A DNA stretch of 64,000 bases from Oxytricha trifallax (Eukaryota > Ciliophora > Spirotrichea > Sporadotrichida > Oxytrichidae), in the NCBI GenBank assembly GCA_000711775.1, contig ARYC01017435.1, forward strand, positions 1 to 64,000, read 5' to 3'. Below the pieces are notes generated by a model, which ran no database searches, was not told where the DNA came from, and saw only the letters and a list, made by a program, of their open reading frames with translations. Position 1 is the first letter of the stretch. Every line of letters starts with the position of its first letter. Positions 35,451 to 48,650 of the stretch are shown piece by piece. The translations under genes and the position numbers were made by a program.

Positions 35451-38400
35451 TATTTTTATATATTTTAGTTATACGAATGAAATAAATTTATGATTAAATG
35501 TTACATAGTTAAAATTATATACAAACCATAAAAAATTTTAAAACATTACAAAATTTTAAAATCATTTACTTATATTTAGAATATTATAAATTAATTTAAA
35601 AAAATGGTTTGGAAATAGATTTGATTAAATTAAATTAAAATAACTTACTTAAAACGTATGAAATAATTAAATTAACTATTTGTATATTTCGATTTCTGAT
35701 TATGTTTAATGTTAATTATAACAATTTACACATTATGTATTATTAGAAAATTTTATTTCTAAATACATGAAGTATTTCCAATAAAAATAATTGATTAACT
35801 TTTCAATATTATAATATCCTTTGCCAGAAACGATTTAGAAAAATTAGAACCTCTTAAAATTTATAATTTATCTGTAAAAGTGATATTTTACTTCTATAAT
35901 AATTTATAATGAAATATATTATTTATATTTAAATTTAATTCTATTTTTATTTAAAACTTAAATATACTTGGATAATTTCGAATATTCAGGAAATTCTGTA
36001 GTGAAATTTGATTTCTATTTCAAAAGTTGCTTTTAAGAAGTTAAAGATAGTTTGACATTTATACCAAATTCATATGAATATTTGATAAATCATGACTAAC
36101 TGGTCATCACTTATCTAAAATTGTTTTTAATAATTAATATATATATTATAATCAATTTTTATTTATTTATTATCTAGAAGTAAATCATGCATACTTTTTA
36201 AATATAGTATTTATTTTTTAATTAATAAGATTGGTAATATAATTTTTATTAATTTTGCATCATTGCCATTTTGTGGTAGCTTTCACGCAGATTTTAATCT
36301 TTATGAAAAAAATTAAAAATTGCCAAGTTTTATAACAAACAATCAAAAAACCTTTCAACTGATTATTTATTCAATTAATAATTTGGACGCTGGTAACTAT
36401 ACAATAAAAATAAAAGTATATTTTGATAATTAACTTAAAAATATTGTAGGAATACATTTGATTAGAGAAATGAAATTCTAATTAATAAAATAAATAATTA
36501 AATTTGTTGCAGTAAACTTTCTGGAAACCTTGAAAACATGGTACTTGTTCGATAGAGAATTCTAAATTAACTGGACTTTACTATTGATAGTAATGCTCTA
36601 TCGCATTGTCGAAGCGAGATAACTCTAGTTTAATTTTTGGTGATTTTTTAAGTTTATTTTTATTCTCAAATTAAAGTCGAGCTTTCTCGCTCTGAGGATG
36701 CGATAGATGGTACCGCCAATAGTATAGTCCAGCTAATTTTGAATTCTCTATCAAATAATTACAATATTTTATAGGTTTCCAGAAAATTTAATGCAACAAA
36801 TTTAATTAAATATTTTATTAATTATAATTTCATTTCCCGAATAGAATGTGTTTCTACAATAATCAAGCTGCTTTATTAATAGATGAATATGAGATTTATA
36901 TCTAAATTGTGAAGTTAAAATGATTAAAATCTTTAAAAAAACATTTTGGCAGTTTATATTAAAACTTATAATTTTTATCATAAAATAAAAGTTTAATAAT
37001 GCTCCATACTTTTCCACAAAAAAACTGGAAAATTAAATAGCTATCAGTGGTATAAAGAATATCTATAATTTGCCAGAAGTACTTGATTGGGAAGAGGACA
37101 GCTATCAAATAATATTGAGAAAATTTATTAAAATAAAAATATTCTAAAATTAAGCAATTAATTTATAATTGAAAATAGTTAGAATAAAATAACTTACATT
37201 AGAAATAATTCTTAATTTTTTTTAAAAAATAGGGATTAGGTAGAAAAATTAAAAATAATTTTTTGAATTATAAGGATTTTAACTGATTTACTTCGATTTG
37301 TTGAGAGAAAAAAAAGATTTATTAATTAAATATGGCGTTATTATTAAAAATTTTAAATAAACTAGCCTAAGAACATAGTATATTTCTTTTTAAACAAATG
37401 TTACAAAATAAGATGAATGCATCATTAAATATTATAAATTGATAACATCTGGAAAGGTAAATTATCAATTAAATATTAAATCCGTTAAATTTTAGTTTGC
37501 TTTATTATCGCATAAATAAATAATTGATATTCCCTAAGTATTTTTAGAGTTTTTTAAAAAATTATTTATTTATATTTTAAAGACAAAAAAGGTTAGAGCA
37601 TAATATATAATAAACTTTGCTAAAATTCATTAAGGGTAGGTAATTATAAGTTTCATTTCAAACTTTTGAAATTTAGAAAATTGAAAAATAAATATGTAAA
37701 TTTGAAATCATTGATATTTAATCACATTTAAGAGGAACCTTATTTTGAGAAAATACGATTTTTTAAATAAATGAATTAGTAATAAAATGATTATCAAATC
37801 AAAATTAAAAATGCATATTTGTAAAAAGCGTTTTGTTTTCTTGATTCCTATTTTCATCGCCATCAATGAAAATTTTACCTCCCTATTCCTTTCTAAGTTT
37901 GACATAAAACTTTTTTTCAATTCAAATTTCTTTTTATAATTTACATTTTATGTGACTGAAAACTCATCTTCTGTGTCTAATCATTTTCTTTTTTTTTAAT
38001 TTTATTATTTATTATTTAAAACAATTCACATTAATTAAAAAAAATATCATAGATATAAAATAAAAGCAATCAAGTAAAATTGTGAACTGCTAAAAAAAAT
38101 TTAATTTCAACTTGATAACACAAGCAGTAAATGTTATTTGCTATGAGATTTAAATTTTATAAAATGTAATATTGATCATGAATTTTTGAAATTTAAGAAA
38201 TTTTTTAAGTTTTCAAATAACTGATAAGATTATTAATTTATTAATTTAATAATACTATGGGTTTATATTTGTATCGATAAAAATTTCATCTTCTTGAATT
38301 ACCAACTATACTGATGGAATAAATCATAGTAAATTATTAAACCTATATTAACTTACACTGAAATAATCATAATTTCATTTTTTCTTAATACTTCGCATAA

Positions 38401-41400
38401 TTTATTTATAATTTTCTAAGCATTTCAAACTCAAGCTAGCAAAAACCTGTTCTTGAAAGTTTCTAAGTAGAGAAGCCATGGCGAGTTCTCAAGCAGAGCT
38501 TAGTCTCTGGCAGCCAGTCCATCTTGCTTATATTAATTATACACAGGAATAAATATTATTTGAAATACACTTTTTAATTACAAATTAACTTTAATTATAG
38601 GTCTCTTCATAAGAAAACAATTGATTTAGCAATAATTATATATAATAATTTTACAAATTTTATAATCTTAGGAATCTCAACTAAAAAGACTATATTTATC
38701 CTATTTATGCTTTTATTAATTGTAATTTAATTTACATATATTAAATAAATGCCAGTTATGTTAATTTCCACTTTTATATATCCCAACATTTTGAATAATT
38801 TTATCAATATTGAAATATTTCAAGGAGATTTTAACTTTAACTTCAAAATTAATTAGTAGAATATTAGTCAACTTTGAGCTTCTTTACTTAAAATGATTAA
38901 ATAATGATTTATATTTTTAATTGGTAGAGTATTTTTTTAATAAAATGTATGGTATCTTTCAATGTTTTTAGCTTGACTATGTAATTATTAATTGTAATAT
39001 TACAATCTTAATACAATATAACAAACAAATATAGTTTTTTTTATGTATAATTTTATAATTTTCTTGTAAATAAATATATTTAATAGTATCTAAATATTTT
39101 TTTTATATAATTTGAATTCAGCAATATTATAATCAACAGGATAAGAATCTTTCACGAATTTGATTGATAAAATATTATAAAGTATTTTTGTTTATTTGAT
39201 TGACAAAAAACTATTTTTTTCTCCACAAGACTATAATGTTGGTGTTTATAAAATAAAAATAAAAATTGTAGAAATAAAAGACGAATCTGTTCTTAATACT
39301 TATTCATTCAAACTGAGAGTTTAATAAGGTGAAAATAAATCTCAATAATAAGATCTTGAAATTAATGGCTTTTAAATACCTAGTTCTTTATTGTATAATT
39401 CTGAAACAGATACTTGGAATAAAAATGTTAATTCATTGTATTCAGGAGATGATAAAATTATAAGATAATACTTAAAAGCAAAAATTGCGCTTATATCTTC
39501 AACTGGAGAAATGACTTTTTTGTTTTAGCTTGATTAAATTTATTTAAATATATCACTATTTATACTAAACAAATCTATTTATACGCTTAGAATTTTTAAT
39601 TAAGTAGTCTAATCCAAACATTTTAAAGATTTATTATTTTTCTTCTATTTACTCAAATAATCTCAAAAATTATATGCAAATGAATGTGTTCTCTACTTTT
39701 TTAGCCTCTAATATAAGTACTTTGTTTGAAAAATTGAAAAGAAAGATTTAAGACTTTCATCTAATTATAAAATTTCTCATGATATCTAATTTTTGGCTTT
39801 AGCTTATCTAATAAATTCAAATTTATTAATCGAGCAATGACACTATTATTTATTCAATTAAAATATTTAAAAATTGGAGATTATGACTAAATTGTTAAGT
39901 TTTATCACTCCTAATTTTTTTTAAAAAATGAAATTTCATGACGAATAATTATTTTTATTGAAATGCCCAAATTATCTATTAAAGTTAACTATCTATTAAT
40001 TATAAATAACTAACTAATATTATTTGATAGTTAAATGATGATACCTAACAATTATTCTTTCAGATTAAATGACAGCTTATCAATTTTGTTAGTGCAAAAT
40101 ACTAAAAAATATAAAGTAGACTATTCCATAATTTCTTTTCAGGGGTAAATTATGAAATTATAACTTAAATTTCCAATTGACACAAAGTATATCTCAGCAA
40201 AATAGGTAAATTTAATATCCCTTGAAAAATTATGTCACTATGTAGTTTGATCAGTTAAAAGTGATTTTTGTAAAGAATTTATTATATAAAAATTCAAAAA
40301 ATGATTAAGTTTTACCAAAAAGGTATCAAATAAGCAAAACTATGCCGCCTTAAATTGACAAAGGTAATATTCAAAGAAATTCATTGATTATAGATAATTT
40401 TAACTTGGCATCAAGTGTTGCTTCAGCTGTTTAATAAAAACATAAATCTCTAACTTAGAATTCTGTTTTATACCGAAACATTTAATAATTATTTGGAGAA
40501 AAAAAAGTGTAAAAGACTTTTATCCCTAAAAAAGATAGCTTTATTTATATAGATTAATGATAATTTTATAAAATTAAATGAATTTTTTATTCATAATACA
40601 ATTTACTAATTTACTTTATACTTATTATTCGTTAGAATATTAAGTAAAAAAAGAGAACTATTAATTTGTTTTCTAAGATTCCCTTTAGTTTATTTTTTAT
40701 TTTACATTTCAAAAATGAATTTTTAATAAAATATTGTTGTATAAGAAATTATGATGGTAAACAGAAGAAATATTAAAAAAATTAATTAGCATTAGAAAAG
40801 AGAGTAAATTTAGGTCGTTAAACCATTATGATATTTATCACTATATTTTAATTTTAGATTATACTAAATAATTAACAATACAATTATGCATAATTTGTTA
40901 ATTAGAATGGATTTCTAAGTATAATCATTAAAAGTGTTGATTTAGTTTTTATCTGAATTTATATTTAAAATTACATAGAGTATCATTTAGAAGTTAAGAA
41001 AGTACTAATGTAATAATTTATTAAAAGTTTAATAAATATTAAAGTTTTTAAGTTTATAATATACCCTATCTACAGTCTTTGGTACTAACATTGCAATAAA
41101 TTTTATTCTGTAAATTATAGTTTATCTTTATCTAACTATATAATAGTGGTTTCAGTTTACAATATTGTAAACATTAAGTTTGGGAAAAATTTAATTAATT
41201 AATTAATACTAAAATTATGAAAGTTATTAATCCTAATTTATAATTGGCGTAATTTTTAAATTTTGGATGTATTTTATTATTTAAATTATTCCTGAATAAT
41301 CTACAAAGCCAGATATATCAGTAAATTTTTTTATAAAAGATGAAAGGAGAATTATCATTTGTAGCAATATGTAAACATATTCTTTTTTTCAACCACTTTT

Positions 41401-44400
41401 TATTTTAAATTTCTGTACACTTTATAATAATTTTTATACTGTTTAATTACATTCATAAAACAAAGGATCGAATGTATTATAACAATAAATATGGAGTTTA
41501 TTTGAAGGATTCTAATTCATAACTCATTTGCCTCTGATTCAAATTATCCTCCCATCAAACACACTATACTTCTTTGGATTCATAAACGATATTGCAAGTT
41601 TGAATTTGCTGCCAGTTGATAATATCAATGAAATGGTTTTAGAATTTGACACTTTTAATGATGAGCCAAATTTTATAATAAAAAACTAAAATGAAAATAA
41701 TTAAAAATTTTAACCTTATAAAATAGTTCAAACAACAACTGTTTTTTTCTATGATAAATTTTTTTAATTGATTCTCTTAATTCATAAAGCGAAATTAAAA
41801 GGTTTATTGTCTATGATATGCGACTGGATTTACAAATAACGGCTTAATGATAAGTTTTTCTTACATTAATGTTTAATAAAAAGATCAAAATAAAAAATGC
41901 CCAATAATTAACAAAGCAGGAAGAGTTGTTATTATATGGCAATTGAAAAATTGTGTACAAATTTATCCTGCTGTTCTATTACTTTTAGTCCTCATATATA
42001 TTTACTTTTTACAAGAACAAGTTTGAAAAATAGGTTTTGCATAATCTACAATTCTAAAAAAGCTAAAGTCAATTTTATTTTCATTATTTAGTAAATTGCT
42101 CTTCATTAAATAGCGATATGAAACAATAAGTTTATTTTATCAATACTCTATGATGAGCCATTCAATGACCACTTTTAAATGATGAATTACACGTCAGTAA
42201 ATTCTATAACTGATCTTGGACTTCTATATTATTTTTACTTGCTTCATTTCATAGTGATTAACAAATTATATTATATAAATTTAATAATGATTATTCTGGC
42301 AATCATATTGAGGCTGTTAAACATTACAAAACACATGTAATTAAGATCTAGCAATTCTTAAATTTTGTATTAGAATCGTTTTAAAACAGTTTTACGAGTT
42401 AGTAATTTTCAACTTGCTGATTAGATTTTTTATTGAAAATTATCTTGAGCTGTTTCTTTGTTGTTTTATCAATATTTTGCACGTAAGATTTGAAATTTTT
42501 TACTATTTTTAGATTAAATATGATTTCATTGGAGATATAAAAAATTGGTCATAATAATATATTTCTTTCAGTTAAAATTAATCACTAATTTCTCTTATAA
42601 TTAATATGCTGTATTAATTTATAATTTGGATGCTATGTTAAGTTTTTTAAATAAGAAAGATTAACTGGAAATAAATATCATAGTGTAAAATATAAATTAA
42701 GAGAATATGAATCCATCTATTTTTCTTGATAAAAATACATCATTTATAAATTATTATTAGATTAATTTACTTGTTATGAAGAGCAGACATTTAAATTTGT
42801 ATAACTTTTTGTAACTTTAATCAATTATTAAAACTGTTTTGCTTTGAAACTTATAAATTTTTTTAAAAGGTAATGTAATGTATTTCTTTATTATATTTAG
42901 TTAAAAAATTATACTAAAAATTAAATTTAATCTATAATTATACATATGTCAAACACACTTTTATTAGCATGATTTACTGATATTATCAAGAGTACTTGAA
43001 GTTAATGCTACAAAAAAATAAATTTTACATACAATCACTCTCGCTTCAACCTTTTAAAAGGTTGAAGCTTGAACATTAATTAAGTTTTTTATTAATATAG
43101 ATTAAAGGACATTAATAACTAATACAGTTAAATTTTAAGTATATTTATATTATTTCCTTATCAAGTTTTAAGTTCCTTAAGTATCTATATGTAAATCCAA
43201 TGGATTGTTAGGGTGATATTTAATGATTCTTTAATCAAAATAAATTTACATAAAGTAGTTAAACAGTCTTAATAGAACATTATTCTAAATCAATTTAGAT
43301 ATATTAAAATTCCATTTGGAATTAAAGATTATTCATAAATATAAATTAATCATTTTAAAATTATTGTCAAGCTTCAACCATTTAAAACGTTGAAGCTTGA
43401 TGATAAGTACATTGATCATTATTGATCTTGAAATTAAAATTTAATATTTATATATTAATATTTAAACATCTTTTAAAAATGGAAAGTTAATGGTTTTTTT
43501 CTCTTTCTCCTCCTTCCCCTGCAACTAGAATTGTATCTAGCATGGCTTTTTATAATTGGATTAATTTATTATGATAAAAACTACTACTTAAAAAGATGTA
43601 TTTTAAACTATATTGATCTTAATTTGACCAATCTATAGTATCTTACATATTTTATATATTATATTTGTGATCGAATTTTATAAATCTCCTAAAATTTTAA
43701 AGAGTATTTTAAATTTATTCAAATTAAATAATTGATATCTTGGGATTTTTGTTAAGCATAATAATTTTGGCACAAGCTTCTATTTTTCCAATTTTTGCTG
43801 CTCTAAAAGTATTAAAACTCAAAACCATAAAAGAGGATTTAAAAAGTGAGAAAAAATTTAGTTCATTAATTGAAGGAATTAATACAAATAGAACATCTTC
43901 ATTACTGTTTAATACTATATCAAAAGTTAGAAAATTACTTTATTGTTTGCCATTGCTATTATTTGGGAGTATAAATGTAATTTAATCTCATTAATAATAT
44001 AAAGTAATATTTTATATGCAGTCATCTTATTGTATGAAACTTATATCAAATTTAAAACTAATTCATTAAATCTCCCATTTTAACCCTATTTTTTCATTAT
44101 AACAGATTGAAATATTCAGTTTAATTCAAAAATTGAATTTTATTCGTCTACCCTCCCCACTTTATTATTAGAGGATTAATCAGGAATTTAGCTATTATTC
44201 ATTGTTTTCACAAACTTGCTTTTTCTAGCGTACTTGATTTCTATAAAACCTTTCCTTGAATAAAAGCTTAATAAAGTTATGATCATTAATGAAATAATTT
44301 TTATGTTAATTTGCTACAATTTTTTGCCATTTTCATAAGCTTTTGACGTTGAATTGGATTTAAGAATTATTATAGGGTATCTGCCTATTTGCATGACTTT

Positions 44401-45233
44401 ACTCTATTTATTTATCAATATAGCAAGCATATTATATGACACATTTTAAAATTTAAACAGAAAACGCAAAGAAATAAAGTTAAGCTAATCTAAAGCAAAA
44501 ATTGATAAAATAAATCATTAAGATTTAGACGAATAAAAACCTAAATTAATGCCCATTTCTCTCGCACTTATAAATTATTATAAGTTTTTAAATAAAAATT
44601 ATAAGGTAATTACAATTATTATCAAATTAAAAAATAAAACTTTTAGAGAGTATGTTTTAATTTAATAGTATTGTAATTTAATTAATGCAATTAATACAGT
44701 TTTTTTCTCCAATAAAGAAATCAGTTAATTAATATAAAACCATTATGAAATAATTAATGTTTAAAATTATAAATTAAAAATAATTAGTAACTCTAAATGA
44801 AATGAATAAAACTAGGGATTAAATCGAATAACAGTATTACAAATAAATAATAGAAAAATAGAGGTAAGAAGAAATTATAAAAAAGTAAATCTTAAATCAT
44901 AAAAAAGCATCATTAAATATCCGGATAAAATTACACCAGGGAAAACTCATCAAATCTAAGTAGCTAATGGATTGAAGATGAAATTGAAGATATTTTAGTT
45001 AATAAAGAAGAAATTAAAATTTCTAATAAAAGTCAAAAGATTGTGAAGAAATCCTTCAAAAAATAAAATAAGAAAATTAAATAAATTAATATTAAAGACA
45101 GTTAAAAAGGAATAAAGGATAAAGGAAAAAATAATAGTAACATGTACAATAGCTTTTTCAATAATTCGGAGCTTAATTAGCTTGGACGTCAATTTAAAAA
45201 TAGCCTTAAAAAATTAAAATATATTTTATATCA
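29545..45233 (+). CDS. CADG-family membrane protein gene, germline MDS array
   Basis: A plus-strand series of more than 20 short coding islands in consistent order, separated by AT-rich DNA, that together describe one very large protein of the type annotated as Cadg (dystroglycan-type cadherin-like) proteins in hypotrichs: a long extracellular N-terminal part, a cadherin-like fold, a conserved C-terminal domain, several membrane helices and a basic cytoplasmic tail. Details are in the three sub-entries below. Order along the DNA matches order in the protein, so the locus looks unscrambled. Coding islands total perhaps 4-5 kb in 15.7 kb. That the islands form one gene is inference from domain order and from the colinear paralogue at 59030-63605. 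Exact MDS edges and pointers were not resolved. Confidence 0.75.
32141..32722. repeat. Palindromic element inside a CADG-gene IES
   Basis: Arms of about 262 bp (32141-32405 and 32461-32722) with ends CTCTCTCACCACAAC-like and a 55-bp loop. The matching interval of the paralogous locus (62262-62637) lacks it, so it inserted after the duplication. Confidence 0.85.
36444..36861. mobile_element. Foldback MITE, copy 2
   Basis: Starts TATTGTAGGAATACATTTGA and ends TGTGTTTCTACAATAAT. Both arms carry the family core (TCGATAGAGAATTC, CTGGACTTTACTATTG, ATGCGATAGA). Arms differ by several small changes. It lies between islands of the CADG gene. Confidence 0.8.
37037..39617 (+). CDS. CADG gene, cadherin-like islands
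   Basis: 37037-37130 reads YNLPEVLDWEEDSYQIIL, the edge of a CADG/Ig-like fold. 38440-38560 holds a weaker piece (VEKPWRVLKQSLVSGSQ). 39200-39617 is the clearest: DYNVGVYKIKIKIVEIKDES, then TYSFKLRVQ, the usual end of a CADG repeat (D.G.Y.I.I...D......Y.F.L.V). It continues ETDTWNKNVNSLYSGDD and KAKIALISSTGEMTFLFQLD. TAA/TAG-as-Gln is needed throughout. The AT-rich DNA between is IES-like. Confidence 0.75.
40060..45233 (+). CDS. CADG gene, C-terminal domain, membrane helices and tail
   Basis: 40060-40255 SLSILLVQNTKKYKVDYSI and LKLQLKFPIDTKYIS-like; 40315-40555 SKTMPPQIDKGNIQRNSLI followed by SVASAVQQKHKSLTQNSVL; 41485-41745 LFEGFQFITHLPLIQIILPS then NTLYFFGFINDIASLNLLP, the block known from hypotrich Cadg proteins just before the membrane region. 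43741-43985 has a helix (GFLLSIIILAQASIFPIF), then FSSLIEGINTNRTSSLLF and a basic helix border KVRKLLYCLPLLLFG. 44220-44610 has NEIIFMLICYNFLPFSQAF, IIIGYLPICMTLLYLFINIA and a basic tail. 44935-45233 gives an acidic/basic tail (WIEDEIEDILVNKEE) rich in Lys and Gln. The cytoplasmic end lacks a known signalling domain. Confidence 0.8.
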
Positions 45234-45954
45234 TTAATTTACAAACAATATATTTATTGTCATGAAGTTAACATATTAAGGGATAAAAAATCAATGATTA
45301 TTTATTATATTTAATTATTATTGTGTCTTTGAATTACTTAGATTGAAATATTAAAATAGATAAGAATTTTTTTGTATTTTATTTTGCTTTTAATAAAAAA
45401 AACTTATTTATATCAAACTAAATCCCTTTTGGCTTATTAGGTAGGAAATAAAGATAGAACTAATGAGCGAGGAATTGGATTGAAATGTTTTAATGATATA
45501 TTAAATGCTTATTATAAATATAAAAATATATAAAATAATTTATCTTAAATACTATTTAAGTCGGGAATATTGATAAAAACTAATATGGACTTTTAAATAA
45601 TTAACAGTAGTTCGTGTTTCTTTCTAAATCTATTTGATGTTAAAAATATAATTCTAAGATTATCTAATATCAAGATTTTAACTATTTCTATATTTAAATG
45701 TTGAATATTAATATCAATTTTTGCTATTATTATATCAAATTTCTTTTATTTATAATAATTCTTTCAATATTAAGAGTCTAATTATTCATCAATCTGAAAG
45801 CTACTATATAAAAACACCAAAAAGTATATTATTTATATTGAAAGATGTTTGTAAGTAAAAATAGAATCTCAAAATTGATTTATTAAAATTTTACTAAATC
45901 AACATAAATTTATATTAAAAATTAATTAAATTACTATATAGAAATAAGAATTGA

Positions 45955-46920
45955 ATAAAATTACAGGAAGCCGCAAAGTCTTTCACAATTTTGTCTTAAA
46001 TTATAAAACAGCACTCAAAAACTTGGAAACTAAAATATTTCAGTAAACTATTAGATTTTACCAATTTTTTGTTGTTGTTGCTTTAATGAGTTTTTCGAAT
46101 CTTACAAATAAAAGGAAAAAGTGAATCTTAACTAAAAATAATATTTTTAATTTAAGTGAGAAAATATTATACTCGAGGCATTTTTTTTAAATATTTTATT
46201 TATACATTTTAAGTTTTTGTCTTTAGAATTTCAGCTCATACTTCCTTTTTATCAACAAAGACTACAATTCGTAAATTATACTTTTGTAATAGAAATAATT
46301 GTGAAACTATTTTATTAAATACACATTAGAAAAACGGAGGGCAAACATTTCACACAAAGAATAGTGACAAAATAACAATTAGAATCAATAAATAATAGCA
46401 AAATATTCATTTATTAATTAATATAAAAGTTAGTACTGGTTTCAAAATTAAAATGAAATTATATTTTAGATTAGATAAATTTTAATAGTATATCTGAATT
46501 TATAACAAAATCTGAATTACTAAAAATGTAATTACATTATACTATCGTCATAATCACTGCTTGTGGTACCAGTTGAATTTTTTAGAGCTGTCTTTAGTTG
46601 CATTGCTTGGATGACTACCATTTTTCTGTCAGGCTCAGGAAGCCAAAATTCTATATAGAATTAGCGAAAAGTCTAACTGGAATAATTGGGGTGCTTTATG
46701 AGAATCCTGAACTAGTGTTGGTGGATAAAACTGCAGTCAAACTCCAATATAGAAGGATCTTCTAAAACTAGGTAGATTTTGCTTAACTCTAGATAGACTT
46801 AAGAAGAAAGCTAATGGAAGAGTAAGAGTTCAGAGAATGGAATAAGAGAGAGAAGGCTACTCTAAAAATTTTAACTGGTTTCTCCATCAATGAATATATT
46901 AAGCTGTCGTCATAATGTAA
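45955..46920 (+). CDS. Second plus-strand host gene, MDS islands, unidentified
   Basis: Three islands: about 45955-46050 KITGSRKVFHNFVLNYKTA; about 46325-46400 GKHFTQRIVTKQQLESINN; and 46625-46920 with FYIELAKSLTGIIGVLYENP, ELVLVDKTAVKLQYRRIF, LRRKLMEEQEFREWNKREKA and LKILTGFSINEYIKLSS. Helical, charged, likely soluble. Order and strand are consistent with one gene. No family recognised. Confidence 0.55.
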
Positions 46921-47454
46921 GAAAAATTTGTTTTAAGATTTTATAGTAATTATATAAAACCAATCAATAAATATACATAAGAATATATCTGAAAATTTAA
47001 ATTAATTCTGCTATTTATTTAATTAAATGAATTATTAAATAAAATTTAAAAGAATTTTCAGATTAATTTCCAATAATAATAATAAAAGTATTAAATTTTT
47101 TGGAAAAAAATAGCATAATTTTAAATGTTAATTATTATTAAACATTAAAATTGCTATCTATTAATTTTAAGAATTTTAAGATATTAAAGTTTACAAAGTG
47201 CTTTAAGCATTAAAATTCATAAATATTGATATCAATCTTTATATAAATTATTAAAAATTCTATTTTACTAGCACTTTTTAATTGAATTGCTTAAAAAGTA
47301 TAAAATGTAAAAAGATTCTTATATCTTTTTAATTTAAAGCTGATCTTATTTATTTTTTAATTATAAAAATATTTTCATTTATGTTATTTTTAATATAATT
47401 ATTTAAGAGTTTTACAGAAATTAATTCTTGTGCTAGAACCGGCAAAAAAAGTAT

Positions 47455-47575
47455 AATCTTATATGTGACTATATGACTTTCCTCTTTTAACTTTCGAATC
47501 TCATAAATCCTTCCATAGGCGTTAAATCAGCCTTGATAGGGAAGACCAGCTTTGAGGCTCATTTTTTTTGTTAAA
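47455..47575 (-). CDS. Candidate small MDS
   Basis: The minus strand reads SKLVFPIKADLTPMEGFMRF then ESQKRKVI across about 120 bp in AT-rich DNA. The plus strand also has an open frame here, so the strand is not certain. Confidence 0.35.
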
Positions 47576-48110
47576 TATTTTAACTTTGATAATTTAAAAA
47601 TACATTAATTCTAATTTAATAGGAACTTAAAATATATATATATATATATTTTTCCCTAATATATCAAGCAATGGAAACCGCAAAACATTAAAAAGCAAAA
47701 TTCATTTTAATTTTGTCTTCATTTTTTACATATCTTATAAAGTAAGTATAGATTATATCGATTATATCCAAATCATATCACATGAACTATGACTCTATTT
47801 TATAAATAATATATTTTAGTTGAGTGATTGGATCAGGGAATTTAAACCATCTAATTTATAAGGTAAATATTGGTTTATAATTGTTAATTTAAAATTGATA
47901 AGAATAAATTAAGAGAATTGAATTCTAAAATACTTTAGAGCCAATAAACATTGAAAGAATTCTCATGAATTATACTCTTAATAAACTTCTCTTCAAAAAG
48001 CTTCTCTTAAAAAAACTTCTTTCATGGTTATAAGAATATATTTAAAGTTACTATTTATTTATTCAGAATATTTAATTGTATTGAGGAAAAATTATGATTT
48101 TTATATATAT

Positions 48111-48220
48111 AAACCCCAAAACCCCAATACATATATGCGTGATAAATGTATAAGTTGGTATAGTGATGATTTAATATCGATAAATAGCGAAATTCCAAAC
48201 TTCACAATTTAACTTATTAT
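48111..48220 (+). repeat. Left inverted end of the 10.4-kb element
   Basis: Begins AAACCCCAAAACCCCAATAC. Matches the reverse complement of 58439-58540 base for base apart from one extra AAAACCCC unit. Confidence 0.9.
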
Positions 48221-48650
48221 AGGGCCTTCAAAGTGCAGTTTCCAATGATCAGTAATGTGGGAAAAAAGTTCGAATTTTATTTCGGTCCCTATACTTTACC
48301 ATTGGATAGAGCACAGTGCGTAGATGAAGAATATGTGGTCCTTACCCTACTTTTGACATCTGTGAGCTGAGTTGCGTCATTTGCAAGGTTCATGGGGCAC
48401 TCGTTTTGAACCTCCCTCTTTTCCTTAATTCAAATTTTAATTAAATTATTAATACTATTAAATTTTAAAACTTAACTACTATGGTGGAATTCAAAGGACC
48501 ATAGTCTCGTTCATGTACACTTGCTTTAGCTCTCAATTCCTGCAAAAGCGTAGACTTCATGTCTCTCTTGCCTGCGGTCATTATTTCCAACCAGTGCAAT
48601 AAAATCCCAAGTTTAATCGAGCAGGGGTTTTGGGGTTTTGAAGGGCTATA
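48221..48650. other. Subterminal GC-richer segment ending in a TBE-type tip
   Basis: No convincing gene; the longest frame (+, near 48250-48370) starts MISNVGKKFEFYFGPYTLP. At 48627-48643 lies GGGGTTTTGGGGTTTTG, identical to the outer 17 bases of the TBE right end and in inverted orientation to the C4A4 units at 48111. Confidence 0.6.

Noticed and set aside
36802-37920. Two minus-strand ORFs of about 70 residues
   Set aside because: One overlaps the MITE arm and the CADG island on the opposite strand; the other is low-complexity AT-rich sequence.
44995-45192. Minus-strand membrane-like ORF
   Set aside because: It is the antisense of the Lys/Gln-rich CADG tail, which is open on the plus strand in the ciliate code.
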